64,000 nucleotides of DNA, from NCBI GenBank assembly GCA_934525065.1, contig CAKSYX010000004.1, positions 1-64,000 on the forward strand, in the 5' to 3' direction. Position 1 is the first letter of the stretch; each line of letters opens with the position of its first letter. Shown piece after piece: positions 48,699 through 57,448 of this stretch. The stretch comes from an uncultured Eubacteriales bacterium (GTDB lineage Bacteria; Bacillota; Clostridia; Oscillospirales; Acutalibacteraceae). A program made the position numbers and the translations under genes. The notes under the pieces are model-generated. The model was not told the DNA's origin. It did no database searches and worked only from the letters and a program-made list of their open reading frames with translations.

Positions 48699-50019
48699 TG
48701 TCATACACCCCGTTTCTGTCGTTGCTTTCAATTCTGAGCTTTACGCCGTCAGCGGCAAGGAAGCGGAAGAAGAACCTCTGCTTTTCACGTTCAAGGTTGC
48801 CGCTTGAAAACGTAAGGGTAAAAATTCCGTTGACCGAAGCCGAAGCACAGCCGAAATGCTGATACGGCGTGCAGCCGAGCACTCCCTCTGCGCGAACGAT
48901 ATGCTTCGCCATTTCCGGCGGAAAATCAAATGAACCGAGGTTTGAGAAAAACGCCGTGTAGGTATGCTGAACCTTTTCATAGGTTCCCCTCAAAAAGATT
49001 TTCTTGATAAAATAGGGAACGATTTTCAAAACAGGGCTTGAGGCCGCGCTGACGTTCGCGCTGATTGCATCGCGCAGGTTTTTTGTTGTTGCTTTTTCCT
49101 TGAGCTTTCCGCGGATTGAATCGCGGACCATATCAAAGGTGACGTTTTCCTTGTTTGCAGTGTCAAAGGAAACATCTGTCATGAAGCAGAAGTTGCGAAG
49201 AGAATGAGAGTTGAAGCGGCGGCGCAGGTCGATAGGAATGCTGACGCTTATCGGCTTTCCGTCCTGCTCTTCCGTTTTGCAATAGGTGAGAATGAGCACT
49301 GCGGTGAGATATTCGGTAATAGTCAGGCCGTGTTTTTTGGCGGTTTCCTTCAAATTGTCAACCGTGCAGATTCCGTGGATGAGCGAAACATAGCCGGGTA
49401 GCTGTTCGTTTTCGCCGATATGCACCGAGACTCTCGGCGGATTCTTTGCGCCGACATTCGGGTCGGCATAGGTGTAATAATCGTCGCACGCCTCATATGC
49501 TTTGGGCTTGTCCGCAGTGTCAAGAACAAGCTCACCGTCAGCCCCAACCTTTTCGCCCCTGAGCGTGAGGTAGCGTGCCGTGAGCGTTGAAAGAAGAACG
49601 TTGCTGCCGCCCCCGTCCGTCAGGGAATGAAAGCCTTCAAGAACAATGCGCCTTTTTCCGTAAAGTACGCGGAAGCACGGCTGGCTTGTGCCCTCAAGCG
49701 GAATCGGGCGGTACGGATACTTTGAGTCCTTAACTATCTTCGGCTTTTCGTCGGTTCTTTCAAAGTAGCTCCAAAAAAGGCCGTCCTTGAGCTTGACGCA
49801 AAAGAAGGGAAAACGCTCTGCTGTGTCATCGAGTGCTTTTTGAAGAATTTCGGGGTCGATATCTTCGTCGAGAACGAGAGCCGTTCTGAAGGTGCGCGTC
49901 CAGTCTTTTCTTCTTGCGGCCGCATAGAGCGTTGCGGCGTTGTCAATTTTGAACCACGGTCTGTCGGTATAAATGTCGGCAGCCGTGGCCTGCGGTTCGT
50001 TCGTTTTTTCGGTGTTCAA
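48688..50019 (-). CDS. Condensation-fold acyltransferase (alcohol acetyltransferase/PapA-like)
   Basis: A 443-residue protein of the CoA-dependent/condensation superfamily. The catalytic H-x-x-x-D-G motif reads FHSLTDGGG (about residue 134); HH is reduced to FH but the catalytic His is kept. SIPIDLRRRFNSHSLRNFCFMTDVSF matches the second conserved region near the solvent channel of such enzymes. The coupled partner is the zinc-ribbon membrane protein. A possible role is acylation of a lipid or polysaccharide near the membrane, which is inference. Own promoter at 50071. Confidence 0.8.
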   Translation of the reverse strand: MNTEKTNEPQATAADIYTDRPWFKIDNAATLYAAARRKDWTRTFRTALVLDEDIDPEILQKALDDTAERFPFFCVKLKDGLFWSYFERTDEKPKIVKDSKYPYRPIPLEGTSQPCFRVLYGKRRIVLEGFHSLTDGGGSNVLLSTLTARYLTLRGEKVGADGELVLDTADKPKAYEACDDYYTYADPNVGAKNPPRVSVHIGENEQLPGYVSLIHGICTVDNLKETAKKHGLTITEYLTAVLILTYCKTEEQDGKPISVSIPIDLRRRFNSHSLRNFCFMTDVSFDTANKENVTFDMVRDSIRGKLKEKATTKNLRDAISANVSAASSPVLKIVPYFIKKIFLRGTYEKVQHTYTAFFSNLGSFDFPPEMAKHIVRAEGVLGCTPYQHFGCASASVNGIFTLTFSSGNLEREKQRFFFRFLAADGVKLRIESNDRNGVYDNEM

Positions 50020-50070
50020 AGCAATGGCTCCTTTTTACGCGGAGAATCCGCCTTTGTTATACATGAGTCG

Positions 50071-50099
50071 ATTTTATAACAGTTTTGAGACTCAGTCAA
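50071..50099 (-). promoter_or_regulatory. Promoter of the acyltransferase gene
   Basis: On the minus strand TTGACT (50099-50094), 17 bp, TAAAAT (50076-50071). Confidence 0.7.
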
Positions 50100-50175
50100 G
50101 GCAAAAAGACGATTATATATAGATATGCGATATTTGTCTATAATTGCACACTTTGAGAAAAAATGTTGAAAAATA

Positions 50176-50218
50176 AAGTCGCAACACCTCCGTCAGCTTC
50201 GACGGATGCATTGCGGCA
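50176..50218 (-). terminator. Terminator of rarA
   Basis: On the minus strand GCAATGCATCCGTC pairs with GACGGAGGTGTTGC (G-U tolerated), followed by GACTTTATTTTT. Confidence 0.7.
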
Positions 50219-50225
50219 ATATTTT

Positions 50226-51497
50226 TTATAAGGGCTTTTTCTTGATTTTTTGCCAGTATTCTTTTGCGGCCTGCTCATTTTTGTTGTCTCCGAAAAAGTA
50301 ATACCGACGGTTTTTGATTTCATCCGGAAGATACTGCTGGGGAACGTAATGGTTTTCAAACTCATGAGGATATTTATAGAACTGACCTTTATTACTGTTG
50401 TCCTCACCGTCATAGTGCTTGTTTTGAAGCGTGCGCGGAATCGGGCCGGTTTTTCCATGACGTATGTCTGCCTGAGCCGCGTCATAGGCAAGGTAGGCTG
50501 AATTTGACTTCGGGCTGTTGCAAACGAGAACAACCGCGTCCGCAAGGGGAATACGCGCTTCCGGCAGGCCGACCATCAGCGCAGCGTCAACGGCGGATTT
50601 CACAATCGGAATTATCATCGGATAGGCAAGGCCGACGTCCTCACACGCGCAGACCATCAGCCGCCTTGTTGCCGAAGGCAGGTCGCCGGCCTCAAGCAGC
50701 CGTGCAAGGTAATGGAGGGCGGCGTCCGGGTCTGAACCGCGCATAGACTTTTGAAAAGCTGAAAGGATGTCATAATGCTCGTCGCCGTCCTTGTCATATT
50801 TCATTGAGCTTTTCTGGGTCAGCTCATTCGCTCTTTCGGGCGTGATGATATATTCGCCGTCTTCCGGGAGAGTGCTGAGCACGCAAAGCTCGGCGGCGTT
50901 CATCGCTTTTCTCACGTCTCCGCCGCAGGAAAAGGCTATGCGGCGCAAAACCTCATCCGAGACGGTGATTTTTTTTTCGGTTTCCTTTTCAAGGAAGTCG
51001 AACGCGCGTTTGATGCCGGGAATAATCTCTTCGGCGTTGACGCTTTTGAACTCAAAAACCGTTGAGCGGCTGAGAATTGCATTGTGAATATAAAAATACG
51101 GGTTTTCCGTTGTTGAAGCGATGAGGATGATTTCTCCGCGCTCAATGTAATCGAGAAGCGTCTGCTGCTGCTTTTTGTTGAAATACTGAATTTCGTCAAG
51201 GTAAAGGAGAATCCCGTTCGGGGCCTCAAAGGTGTCGAGCTTTGAAACAAGGGCTTTGATGTCGGCGGTTGAGGCACTCGTTCCGTTCAGCTTGCAGAAT
51301 TTCCGTTTCGTTTTCTTCGCGATTATTGAAGCGAGCGTTGTTTTTCCGACTCCGGATGGGCCGTAAAAAACAAGGTTCGGAATCTCTTCGCTTTCAATTA
51401 TGCGGCGCAGGGCTTTACCCGGCGCAAGCAGGTGACGCTGACCCACCATTTCGTCAATCGTTTGCGGCCTGAGCCTTTCTGCAAGCGGTGCTTTCAC
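50226..51497 (-). CDS. rarA: Replication-associated recombination protein A (MgsA/WRNIP1-like AAA ATPase)
   Basis: A 423-residue AAA+ ATPase acting at stalled replication forks. RLRPQTIDEMVGQRHLLAPGK is the family start, Walker A FYGPSGVGKTTL (about 45-54), Walker B LLYLDEIQYFNKKQQQ, sensor 1 LIASTTENP. The C-terminal part has MRGSDPDAALHYLARLLEAGDL and the tetramerisation region ending YLPDEIKNRRYY. The start is GTG at 51497 after GGGGGCTG. Expressed from its own promoter. Confidence 0.95.
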   Translation of the reverse strand: MKAPLAERLRPQTIDEMVGQRHLLAPGKALRRIIESEEIPNLVFYGPSGVGKTTLASIIAKKTKRKFCKLNGTSASTADIKALVSKLDTFEAPNGILLYLDEIQYFNKKQQQTLLDYIERGEIILIASTTENPYFYIHNAILSRSTVFEFKSVNAEEIIPGIKRAFDFLEKETEKKITVSDEVLRRIAFSCGGDVRKAMNAAELCVLSTLPEDGEYIITPERANELTQKSSMKYDKDGDEHYDILSAFQKSMRGSDPDAALHYLARLLEAGDLPSATRRLMVCACEDVGLAYPMIIPIVKSAVDAALMVGLPEARIPLADAVVLVCNSPKSNSAYLAYDAAQADIRHGKTGPIPRTLQNKHYDGEDNSNKGQFYKYPHEFENHYVPQQYLPDEIKNRRYYFFGDNKNEQAAKEYWQKIKKKPL

Positions 51498-51536
51498 TTT
51501 TTTCAGCCCCCTTAATAAAGCGTTTTTGCGCTTTGA

Positions 51537-51565
51537 ATTTTATCACACGGCGGCGTTGTTGTCAA
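51537..51565 (-). promoter_or_regulatory. Promoter of rarA
   Basis: On the minus strand a perfect TTGACA (51565-51560), 17 bp, TAAAAT (51542-51537). A hairpin AAAGCGCAAAAACGCTTT lies in the leader. Confidence 0.75.
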
Positions 51566-51707
51566 ATTCTTCAGCCCCGCGGAGAATCTGCCGCTGCTTC
51601 AATTTTAATGTCTGCTTTAATTCTCTGCGCTATACTTCACCGTGTGGGAGTGTGAACAAGTTTTCAAAACTTTCACAAATTTTCCATGAGAAAATCGCTG
51701 TGCTCGG

Positions 51708-51736
51708 TTGCATATTTCCTCTATTTATAGTATAAT
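51708..51736 (+). promoter_or_regulatory. Promoter of the cysteine desulfurase-thiI operon
   Basis: TTGCAT, 17 bp, perfect TATAAT. Confidence 0.7.
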
Positions 51737-51767
51737 ATCCAAGATTATATTGAGGAGGTATGCCCGG

Positions 51768-52895
51768 GTGGAAGCTTATCTTGACAACAGCGCAACAACA
51801 AAGCCGTGCGAAGGCGCAAAAAGGCGGCTGAACGAGGCTCTCGATTCCCTTTGGGGCAACCCCTCTTCTCTCCATCAAAAAGGACTTGAAGCCGAGCTCC
51901 TTCTTGAGGAGGCGAGAGCCGCCGTTTCAAAGGTCATCTCCTGCGAAAAGAGCGAGCTTTACTTCACAAGCGGAGGTACGGAAAGCAACAATATTGCCGT
52001 TTTCGGTGCCGCTCACGCAATGCGGAAAAGGGGCAAAAGGGTCGTTGTTTCCTCCGTTGAACATCCGAGCGTTTCAAAGGCTTTTGATGCGCTTGAAAAC
52101 GAGGGCTTTGAGGTCGTTCGCCTTCCGGTTGACCGATTCGGACTTGTTTCCTATGAATCGCTCCTTGAAGCAATTGATGAAAAGACCGTTCTTGTCAGCA
52201 TGATGGCGGTCAACAACGAACTGGGCACGATTGAGCCGATTGAAAAGCTTTTTCAGGCGGTCAAGGCCAAAAATTCTCCCGCGCTCATTCACGTCGATGC
52301 GGTTCAGGCGTTCGGAAAAATTCCGCTGAACGTCAAAAAGCTCAAAATTGACCTGATGAGCGTCAGTGCACATAAGATCCACGGCGTCAAAGGCGCGGGC
52401 GCGCTGTTTGTCCGCCGCGGCGTTCATCTTTCACCCCACGTTTTCGGCGGAGGACAGGAAAAGGATATCCGCCCCGGCACCGAGCCGCTCCCGGCCATCG
52501 CCGCGTTCTGCGGCGCGGTTGAGGAGCTTTGCACCGCTCAGTCGCTCAAGCATCTGACCGAACTTCGAGACGGCTTTGTTTCCGCGCTCTCTTCGCTTGA
52601 CGGCGTTGTAATCAACAGCCCGGAAAACGCTCTGCCGTATATTGTAAATATCTCACTGCCGCACCTTCCGAGTGAAGCCGTGCTCAACTTCCTTTCTTCA
52701 AAAGATGTCTATGTTTCTTCCGGCTCCGCCTGCGCAAAGGGACACCAAAGTCCGGTGCTCACCGCCGCAGGCCTTGAAAAGGAGAGGGTCGATTCCTCAC
52801 TGAGAATCAGCCTTTCGCGCTTTACAACGAAGGAAGAGCTTGAAAAATGCTTTGACGCAATCAGCGAAGCACTTGCCGTGATAAGACGCAAGTGA
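51768..52895 (+). CDS. Cysteine desulfurase (NifS/NifZ-like)
   Basis: A 375-residue class V PLP aminotransferase that takes sulfur from cysteine. YLDNSATTKP is the family start, HVDAVQAFGKIPLN holds PLP contacts, SVSAHKIHGVKGAGALFVRRG holds the Schiff-base Lys, and SSGSACAKGHQ holds the catalytic Cys in the long loop. The start is the GTG at 51768, with GAGGAGG 9 bp upstream; a longer frame lacks family similarity. Adjacency to thiI, as in the Bacillus nifZ-thiI pair, suggests dedicated sulfur delivery for tRNA 4-thiouridine. Confidence 0.94.
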   Translation: MEAYLDNSATTKPCEGAKRRLNEALDSLWGNPSSLHQKGLEAELLLEEARAAVSKVISCEKSELYFTSGGTESNNIAVFGAAHAMRKRGKRVVVSSVEHPSVSKAFDALENEGFEVVRLPVDRFGLVSYESLLEAIDEKTVLVSMMAVNNELGTIEPIEKLFQAVKAKNSPALIHVDAVQAFGKIPLNVKKLKIDLMSVSAHKIHGVKGAGALFVRRGVHLSPHVFGGGQEKDIRPGTEPLPAIAAFCGAVEELCTAQSLKHLTELRDGFVSALSSLDGVVINSPENALPYIVNISLPHLPSEAVLNFLSSKDVYVSSGSACAKGHQSPVLTAAGLEKERVDSSLRISLSRFTTKEELEKCFDAISEALAVIRRK

Positions 52896-52924
52896 ACTTT
52901 ATTAAGAAACAAAAGAGGAAAAGA

Positions 52925-54094
52925 ATGAAAAAGGTTATTCTCATCAAAAACGGCGAGCTGGTTCTCAAGGGACTCAACCGCTCGACCTTTGAAGATATGC
53001 TAATCAAAAACATGAAAAGAAGGCTCATGAGCCTTGGCTCGTTCAAATTCACAAAGGCGCAGTCAACAATCATGGCCGAGCCGGAGGACGAGGACGTTGA
53101 TTTTGACGAGGCTGTTGAGCGAATCAAAAAAGTTTTTGGAATCGTCGCGTTTTCCGTTGCCGGCGTGACCGAAAAGGACCTTGAAAAAATCAAGGAAGCC
53201 GTGATGAATTTTCTCGGCGACGAACTGCGCTCGGTCAAGACCTTCAAGGTCAACGCAAAACGCAGCGACAAAAAGTTCCGGTATAAATCTCCGGAAATCT
53301 GCCGTGAGGTCGGCGGCTACATCCTTTCAAATATTCTGTCGCTCAAGGTCGATGTTCACAATCCCGAACTTACCGTGACCGTTGAGGTTCGAGATAAATA
53401 TGTTTTCGTCCACGGCAACCAAGTTAAGGGCGCGGGCGGAATGCCCGTAGGCTCCTCGGGCCGTGCGGCGCTGCTGCTTTCTGGCGGAATCGACAGCCCC
53501 GTTGCCGGTTACATGATGGCGAAAAGGGGACTTGTCCTCACAGCAATTCACTTTGCCGCTCCGCCGTATACCAGCCCCAGAGCCGAGCTCAAGGTTAAAA
53601 CGCTCGCTTCAATTGTTTCAAAATACAGCGGAAGGATCAATTTTGCCGTTGTGCCTTTCACCGAAATTCAGGAGCACATCAAGGATAACTGCCCCGAAGA
53701 GCTTTTCACAATTATCATGCGCCGCCTTATGATGAAGGTCGCGCTGCGTATTGCAGAAAGGGACAAGTGTCAGGCGCTTATTACCGGCGAAAGCCTCGGT
53801 CAGGTCGCTTCTCAGACCATCGGCGCGATTGCCTGCACCGATGCCGTTGCAACGATGCCGGTTTTCCGCCCGTGCATCGGCATGGATAAGGAAGAAATAA
53901 TCACGGTTGCAAGAAAAATCGGTACGTTTGAAACGTCTCTTGAGCCTTATGAGGACTGCTGCACGGTCTTTACGCCGAAGCACCCCAGAACAAGGCCGAT
54001 TCTTGAAAACGTTGAAGCGGCCGAAAACGCCGTTGATTTTGAAGAGCTGATTGAATGCGCCGTTGAAAAAACACGCTTTTGCTCCGTTGAATAA
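52925..54094 (+). CDS. thiI: tRNA 4-thiouridine synthase ThiI
   Basis: A 389-residue enzyme that installs s4U at position 8 of tRNA. It has the N-terminal ferredoxin-like and THUMP domains (about 1-165), then the PP-loop SGGIDSPVA (about 187) and the later GESLGQVASQT motif. There is no C-terminal rhodanese domain, so sulfur presumably comes directly from the desulfurase encoded 29 bp upstream. ATG 52925 follows AGAGGAAAAG; the longer frame from 52892 is less likely. Confidence 0.94.
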   Translation: MKKVILIKNGELVLKGLNRSTFEDMLIKNMKRRLMSLGSFKFTKAQSTIMAEPEDEDVDFDEAVERIKKVFGIVAFSVAGVTEKDLEKIKEAVMNFLGDELRSVKTFKVNAKRSDKKFRYKSPEICREVGGYILSNILSLKVDVHNPELTVTVEVRDKYVFVHGNQVKGAGGMPVGSSGRAALLLSGGIDSPVAGYMMAKRGLVLTAIHFAAPPYTSPRAELKVKTLASIVSKYSGRINFAVVPFTEIQEHIKDNCPEELFTIIMRRLMMKVALRIAERDKCQALITGESLGQVASQTIGAIACTDAVATMPVFRPCIGMDKEEIITVARKIGTFETSLEPYEDCCTVFTPKHPRTRPILENVEAAENAVDFEELIECAVEKTRFCSVE

Positions 54095-54131
54095 AACGGA
54101 AGCTTGTTATTCAGAGAAGGTCGGATAATCT

Positions 54132-55418
54132 ATGAAATGTGAACTTGTGTTTGTCGGAACCGAACTTTTGCTCGGCGATATTCTCAATACCAACGCGCAG
54201 TACCTTTCAAAAAAGCTTGCCGCGCTCGGTTTTGACGTAATGTTTCAGTCCGTTGTCGGCGATAACCCCGAAAGACTGCGCTTTGTTCTTGAAGAGGCAC
54301 TTTCGCGCTCGGACGTTATCATCACGACCGGAGGCCTCGGACCGACAAAGGACGACCTGACAAAGGAAATTTGCGCCGGCGTTTTCGGCCTTCCTCTTGA
54401 AATGCACAAAGAAAGCCTTGAAAGGATTCACGAATACTTCAAGGCAAAAAATGTACCGATGCCGAAGAGTAATGAAAAGCAGGCGCTTATGCCGCGCGGC
54501 TCGGTCGTTTTCAAAAACAACAACGGAACTGCTCCCGGCTGTGCAATGGAAAAGGACGGAAAGCACATCATCATCCTCCCCGGCCCTCCGAGGGAGATGC
54601 ACATGATGTTTGAAGAAGGCGCTTTGCCCTATCTTCGCCGCTTTTCCGACCACGTCATTATCTCACACTCCGTCCGCACCTTCGGAATTGGCGAAAGCCT
54701 TATGGCAGAAAAGGCCGGAAACCTGCTTGATATGCAGAACCCGACTGTTGCACCCTATGCCAAAAGCGGCGAGGCCCTTTTGCGCGTAACGGCAAAATGC
54801 GAAAACGAAAAGCAGGCGGAAGCACTTATTTCTCCCGTTGTTGAAGAAATCAAAAGCAGGCTCGGTTCAATGGTTTACGGGATCGACCTTTCAAGCATGG
54901 AGCAGGCGGTCGTTTCCCTGCTCAAGGAAAAAAAGCTCACCGTTGCAACCGCCGAAAGCTGCACGGGCGGCCTGATTTCAAAAAGGCTCACCGATATTTC
55001 CGGTGCGTCTGAGGTTTTCGGCTGCGGAGTTGTTTCCTATTCAAACGAGGTCAAGGAAAAGCTTCTCGGCGTCAAAAGGGAACACCTTGAAAAATACGGC
55101 GCGGTCAGCGAGGCTGTTGCCGCTTCAATGGCGCTCGGCGTTCAAAGGCTTTCCGGCGCGGACATCGGCGTTTCCGTCACGGGAATTGCCGGCCCTTCAA
55201 GCGACTGCACGAACAAGCCTGTCGGCCTTGTTTATATCGCTGTGACCGACGGCAGCTCATACCGCCTTAAAAAGCTCACGACCGGCCACGCGGAAAAAGG
55301 CTGCCGCGACTATAACCGCACAGTCTCCGCTTCAACGGCACTGAACGAGGTCAGGCTTTTTGTTCTTGAAAAAGAGAACGCTTCAAAAGACATAAACGCT
55401 TTCATCAATTCATTTTAA
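54132..55418 (+). CDS. cinA: CinA-family nicotinamide nucleotide amidohydrolase
   Basis: A 428-residue two-domain protein. The N-terminal MoaB/MogA-like domain has ELLLGDILNTNAQYLSKKLA and TTGGLGPTKDDLTKE. The C-terminal NMN deamidase domain has TVATAESCTGGLISKRLTDISGAS and VTGIAGPS. It recycles NMN formed by DNA ligase and hydrolyses ADP-ribose-type compounds in known members. It follows thiI by 37 bp and precedes the sortase gene by 14 bp, so an operon is likely. Confidence 0.93.
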   Translation: MKCELVFVGTELLLGDILNTNAQYLSKKLAALGFDVMFQSVVGDNPERLRFVLEEALSRSDVIITTGGLGPTKDDLTKEICAGVFGLPLEMHKESLERIHEYFKAKNVPMPKSNEKQALMPRGSVVFKNNNGTAPGCAMEKDGKHIIILPGPPREMHMMFEEGALPYLRRFSDHVIISHSVRTFGIGESLMAEKAGNLLDMQNPTVAPYAKSGEALLRVTAKCENEKQAEALISPVVEEIKSRLGSMVYGIDLSSMEQAVVSLLKEKKLTVATAESCTGGLISKRLTDISGASEVFGCGVVSYSNEVKEKLLGVKREHLEKYGAVSEAVAASMALGVQRLSGADIGVSVTGIAGPSSDCTNKPVGLVYIAVTDGSSYRLKKLTTGHAEKGCRDYNRTVSASTALNEVRLFVLEKENASKDINAFINSF

Positions 55419-55432
55419 AGGATAAATGCAGT

Positions 55433-57334
55433 ATGAAGATCATCTATGAGGATTCAGACGACCGCTCGGGCGGTTCAAAAAAACCGGGGATGAAAAATAT
55501 CGGAAGCTCATTTTCGCGCTCCGATGTTCCTCCGGCGGTTACGAGCGTTCATTCCTCTGCACGCAAAATGAGGAAGGAGACTCAAAGTATTACTGCCGAA
55601 GAAGCCCCGAAAGACGAGAGGAAAGCCGCTTTTTCCGGCGAGGACGCGGATTTTGCGCCCCCTGCGCAGAAAAAAGAACAGCCTGCTTCTGCGCCGCAGC
55701 AGCCTGCCGCAGGGCAGGGCGCTCCCGAGTTTAAGCTGACTCAGGAGCAGATTGCGTTCCTTCTCAGCCAGTATCTCGGCTCACAGGCACAGTCTGCGGC
55801 TTCGCCCTCAGCCGGTGCTCAGCCGGCCGAACCGCCGAAAGCGGACGAAACCGCGCAGAGAGCCGGAACAAGAATTGTTTTTCAAAGTCCGGACTTCGAC
55901 GCACCGGAGGAATTGCCGAAAAGGCGCGAGTTCTCCCCTGTTCACATTGACTACGGCTACGACGTTGACGGCGAGGACGAGGAGGACGAAGACGAAGCTC
56001 CGGTTCAAAGGAAAGAGACTTTCCTTTTGCCGGGAAGCGGCGAAGCTTCAAAATCAGTTCCCGTGGTTGACGAAATTGATATAAGCACACCGCGCAAGTC
56101 GGCTTCTGCCCGTGTTCTTCCGGTTCCAGACAGGAATACCCAAACGCACTCTCCGTCCGTCAGCGCAGTGCCGCCGCGCCGGCCCGTCTCTGCCGCTCCC
56201 GCTCAGAATTCCGGCTCTCAGGTTCGTTCTTCTGCCGTGCCTGCGGCAAAATCGCCGACCGTTGCCGAAAGCAGCCTTACGGTCAGCCATGTTGAAGAAA
56301 AGACCGCTGAGGACGCAGGAAAAAAGAAAAAGAAAAAAATGTCCGCCACGGATATAATCAGAATCGTTGTTCTTGCAATTTCCTTTGTTGCAATCATTAT
56401 CAGCGCAGGAAAGCTCATCAATGAGTACCGTTTGCACAAGGAAAACCAAAAGCTTGAATCCGACCTTGCAGACCTTACCATTGAGGACGAGGAGACAACG
56501 AAAAAGCCCAAGGACAAAAAGAACAACAAAGACCAAAGGACCGAACAGACCGAAACAACGCTTTCGGCCGCTCAAAAATGGGCGCAGGTCAAAGAGGAAT
56601 ATCCGAACACGAAGTTTCCCGAAGGACTTCAGCTCAAGTATGCGCGACTTTACGCAACGAACAACGACTTTGCGGGCTATCTTGAAGCAAAGGGAGTCGG
56701 CCTTTCCCTCCCCGTTGTTCAGACGAATGACGATGAAACCTATCTTAATAAGAACTTTTACGGTGCCTCAACAAAATACGGCTGTCCGTTCGTTTCCTGC
56801 GTCAACAACCTTGAAACGCTTGATATGAACACCGTAATTTACGGCCACCATATGAACGACAAGAGCATTTTCGGTGCCCTTGACCATTATAAAACGCTTG
56901 ACGGCTTCAAGGCCGCCCCGGTGATAACCTTCAACACGCTTTATAAAAACTATAAATGGAAGGTGATTGCCGCGTTCATCACCAATGCGGAGGAAAAGGA
57001 CGATAACGGCTATGTTTTCCGTTATTACTTCAACACGCTTTCAACCCAGGAACGCTTTTCGGCGTACCTCAATGAGCTTGCTCAGCGTTCGCTCTATGAC
57101 ACCGGCGTTGATGTACTTCCGACGGATAAGCTTTTGACGCTTTCAACCTGCTCCCATGAATTTGAGGACGCAAGGTTTGTTGTTGTTGCAAGGCTCGTCC
57201 GCCCGGGCGAAAAGGCCGAGGTTGACATGTCAAAGGCTTCCCTCAACGAAAATCCGCGATATCCGCAGGCGTATTACAACGCCAAAAAGCTGACTAACCC
57301 ATACTACAACGCCGCAAGGTGGGAAGTCGATTAA
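55433..57334 (+). CDS. Class B sortase with long cytoplasmic N-terminal region
   Basis: A 633-residue membrane protein. Residues 1-305 are low-complexity, acidic and Pro/Ala/Ser-rich without a recognisable domain. One transmembrane helix (about 308-330, TDIIRIVVLAISFVAIIISAGKL) follows a KKKKKK stop, so the N-terminus is cytoplasmic. The sortase domain (about 385-610) has the catalytic triad: His in VIYGHHMN (about 472), Cys573 in LSTCSHE, and Arg near 586 in VVARLVRP. Sortase B family members link surface proteins to peptidoglycan. No substrate sorting signal was found in the window. Confidence 0.88.
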   Translation: MKIIYEDSDDRSGGSKKPGMKNIGSSFSRSDVPPAVTSVHSSARKMRKETQSITAEEAPKDERKAAFSGEDADFAPPAQKKEQPASAPQQPAAGQGAPEFKLTQEQIAFLLSQYLGSQAQSAASPSAGAQPAEPPKADETAQRAGTRIVFQSPDFDAPEELPKRREFSPVHIDYGYDVDGEDEEDEDEAPVQRKETFLLPGSGEASKSVPVVDEIDISTPRKSASARVLPVPDRNTQTHSPSVSAVPPRRPVSAAPAQNSGSQVRSSAVPAAKSPTVAESSLTVSHVEEKTAEDAGKKKKKKMSATDIIRIVVLAISFVAIIISAGKLINEYRLHKENQKLESDLADLTIEDEETTKKPKDKKNNKDQRTEQTETTLSAAQKWAQVKEEYPNTKFPEGLQLKYARLYATNNDFAGYLEAKGVGLSLPVVQTNDDETYLNKNFYGASTKYGCPFVSCVNNLETLDMNTVIYGHHMNDKSIFGALDHYKTLDGFKAAPVITFNTLYKNYKWKVIAAFITNAEEKDDNGYVFRYYFNTLSTQERFSAYLNELAQRSLYDTGVDVLPTDKLLTLSTCSHEFEDARFVVVARLVRPGEKAEVDMSKASLNENPRYPQAYYNAKKLTNPYYNAARWEVD

Positions 57335-57370
57335 GGCTCCGATAGCAAACGGGGATCGCCAAACAAAAAT

Positions 57371-57433
57371 TCAGTAACTGCCGAACAAAGAAAAGTCAAC
57401 AGCGTTTACACTCGCGGCTTGCCGGCTGTTACT
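57371..57433 (+). promoter_or_regulatory. Inverted repeat between sortase and SpoIID-like genes
   Basis: AGTAACTGCC (57371-57380) and GGCTGTTACT (57424-57433) are inverted with one mismatch. There is no T run, and GGAGG of the next gene follows at once, so it could affect translation. Confidence 0.35.
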
Positions 57434-57448
57434 TAACGGAGGATAAAA

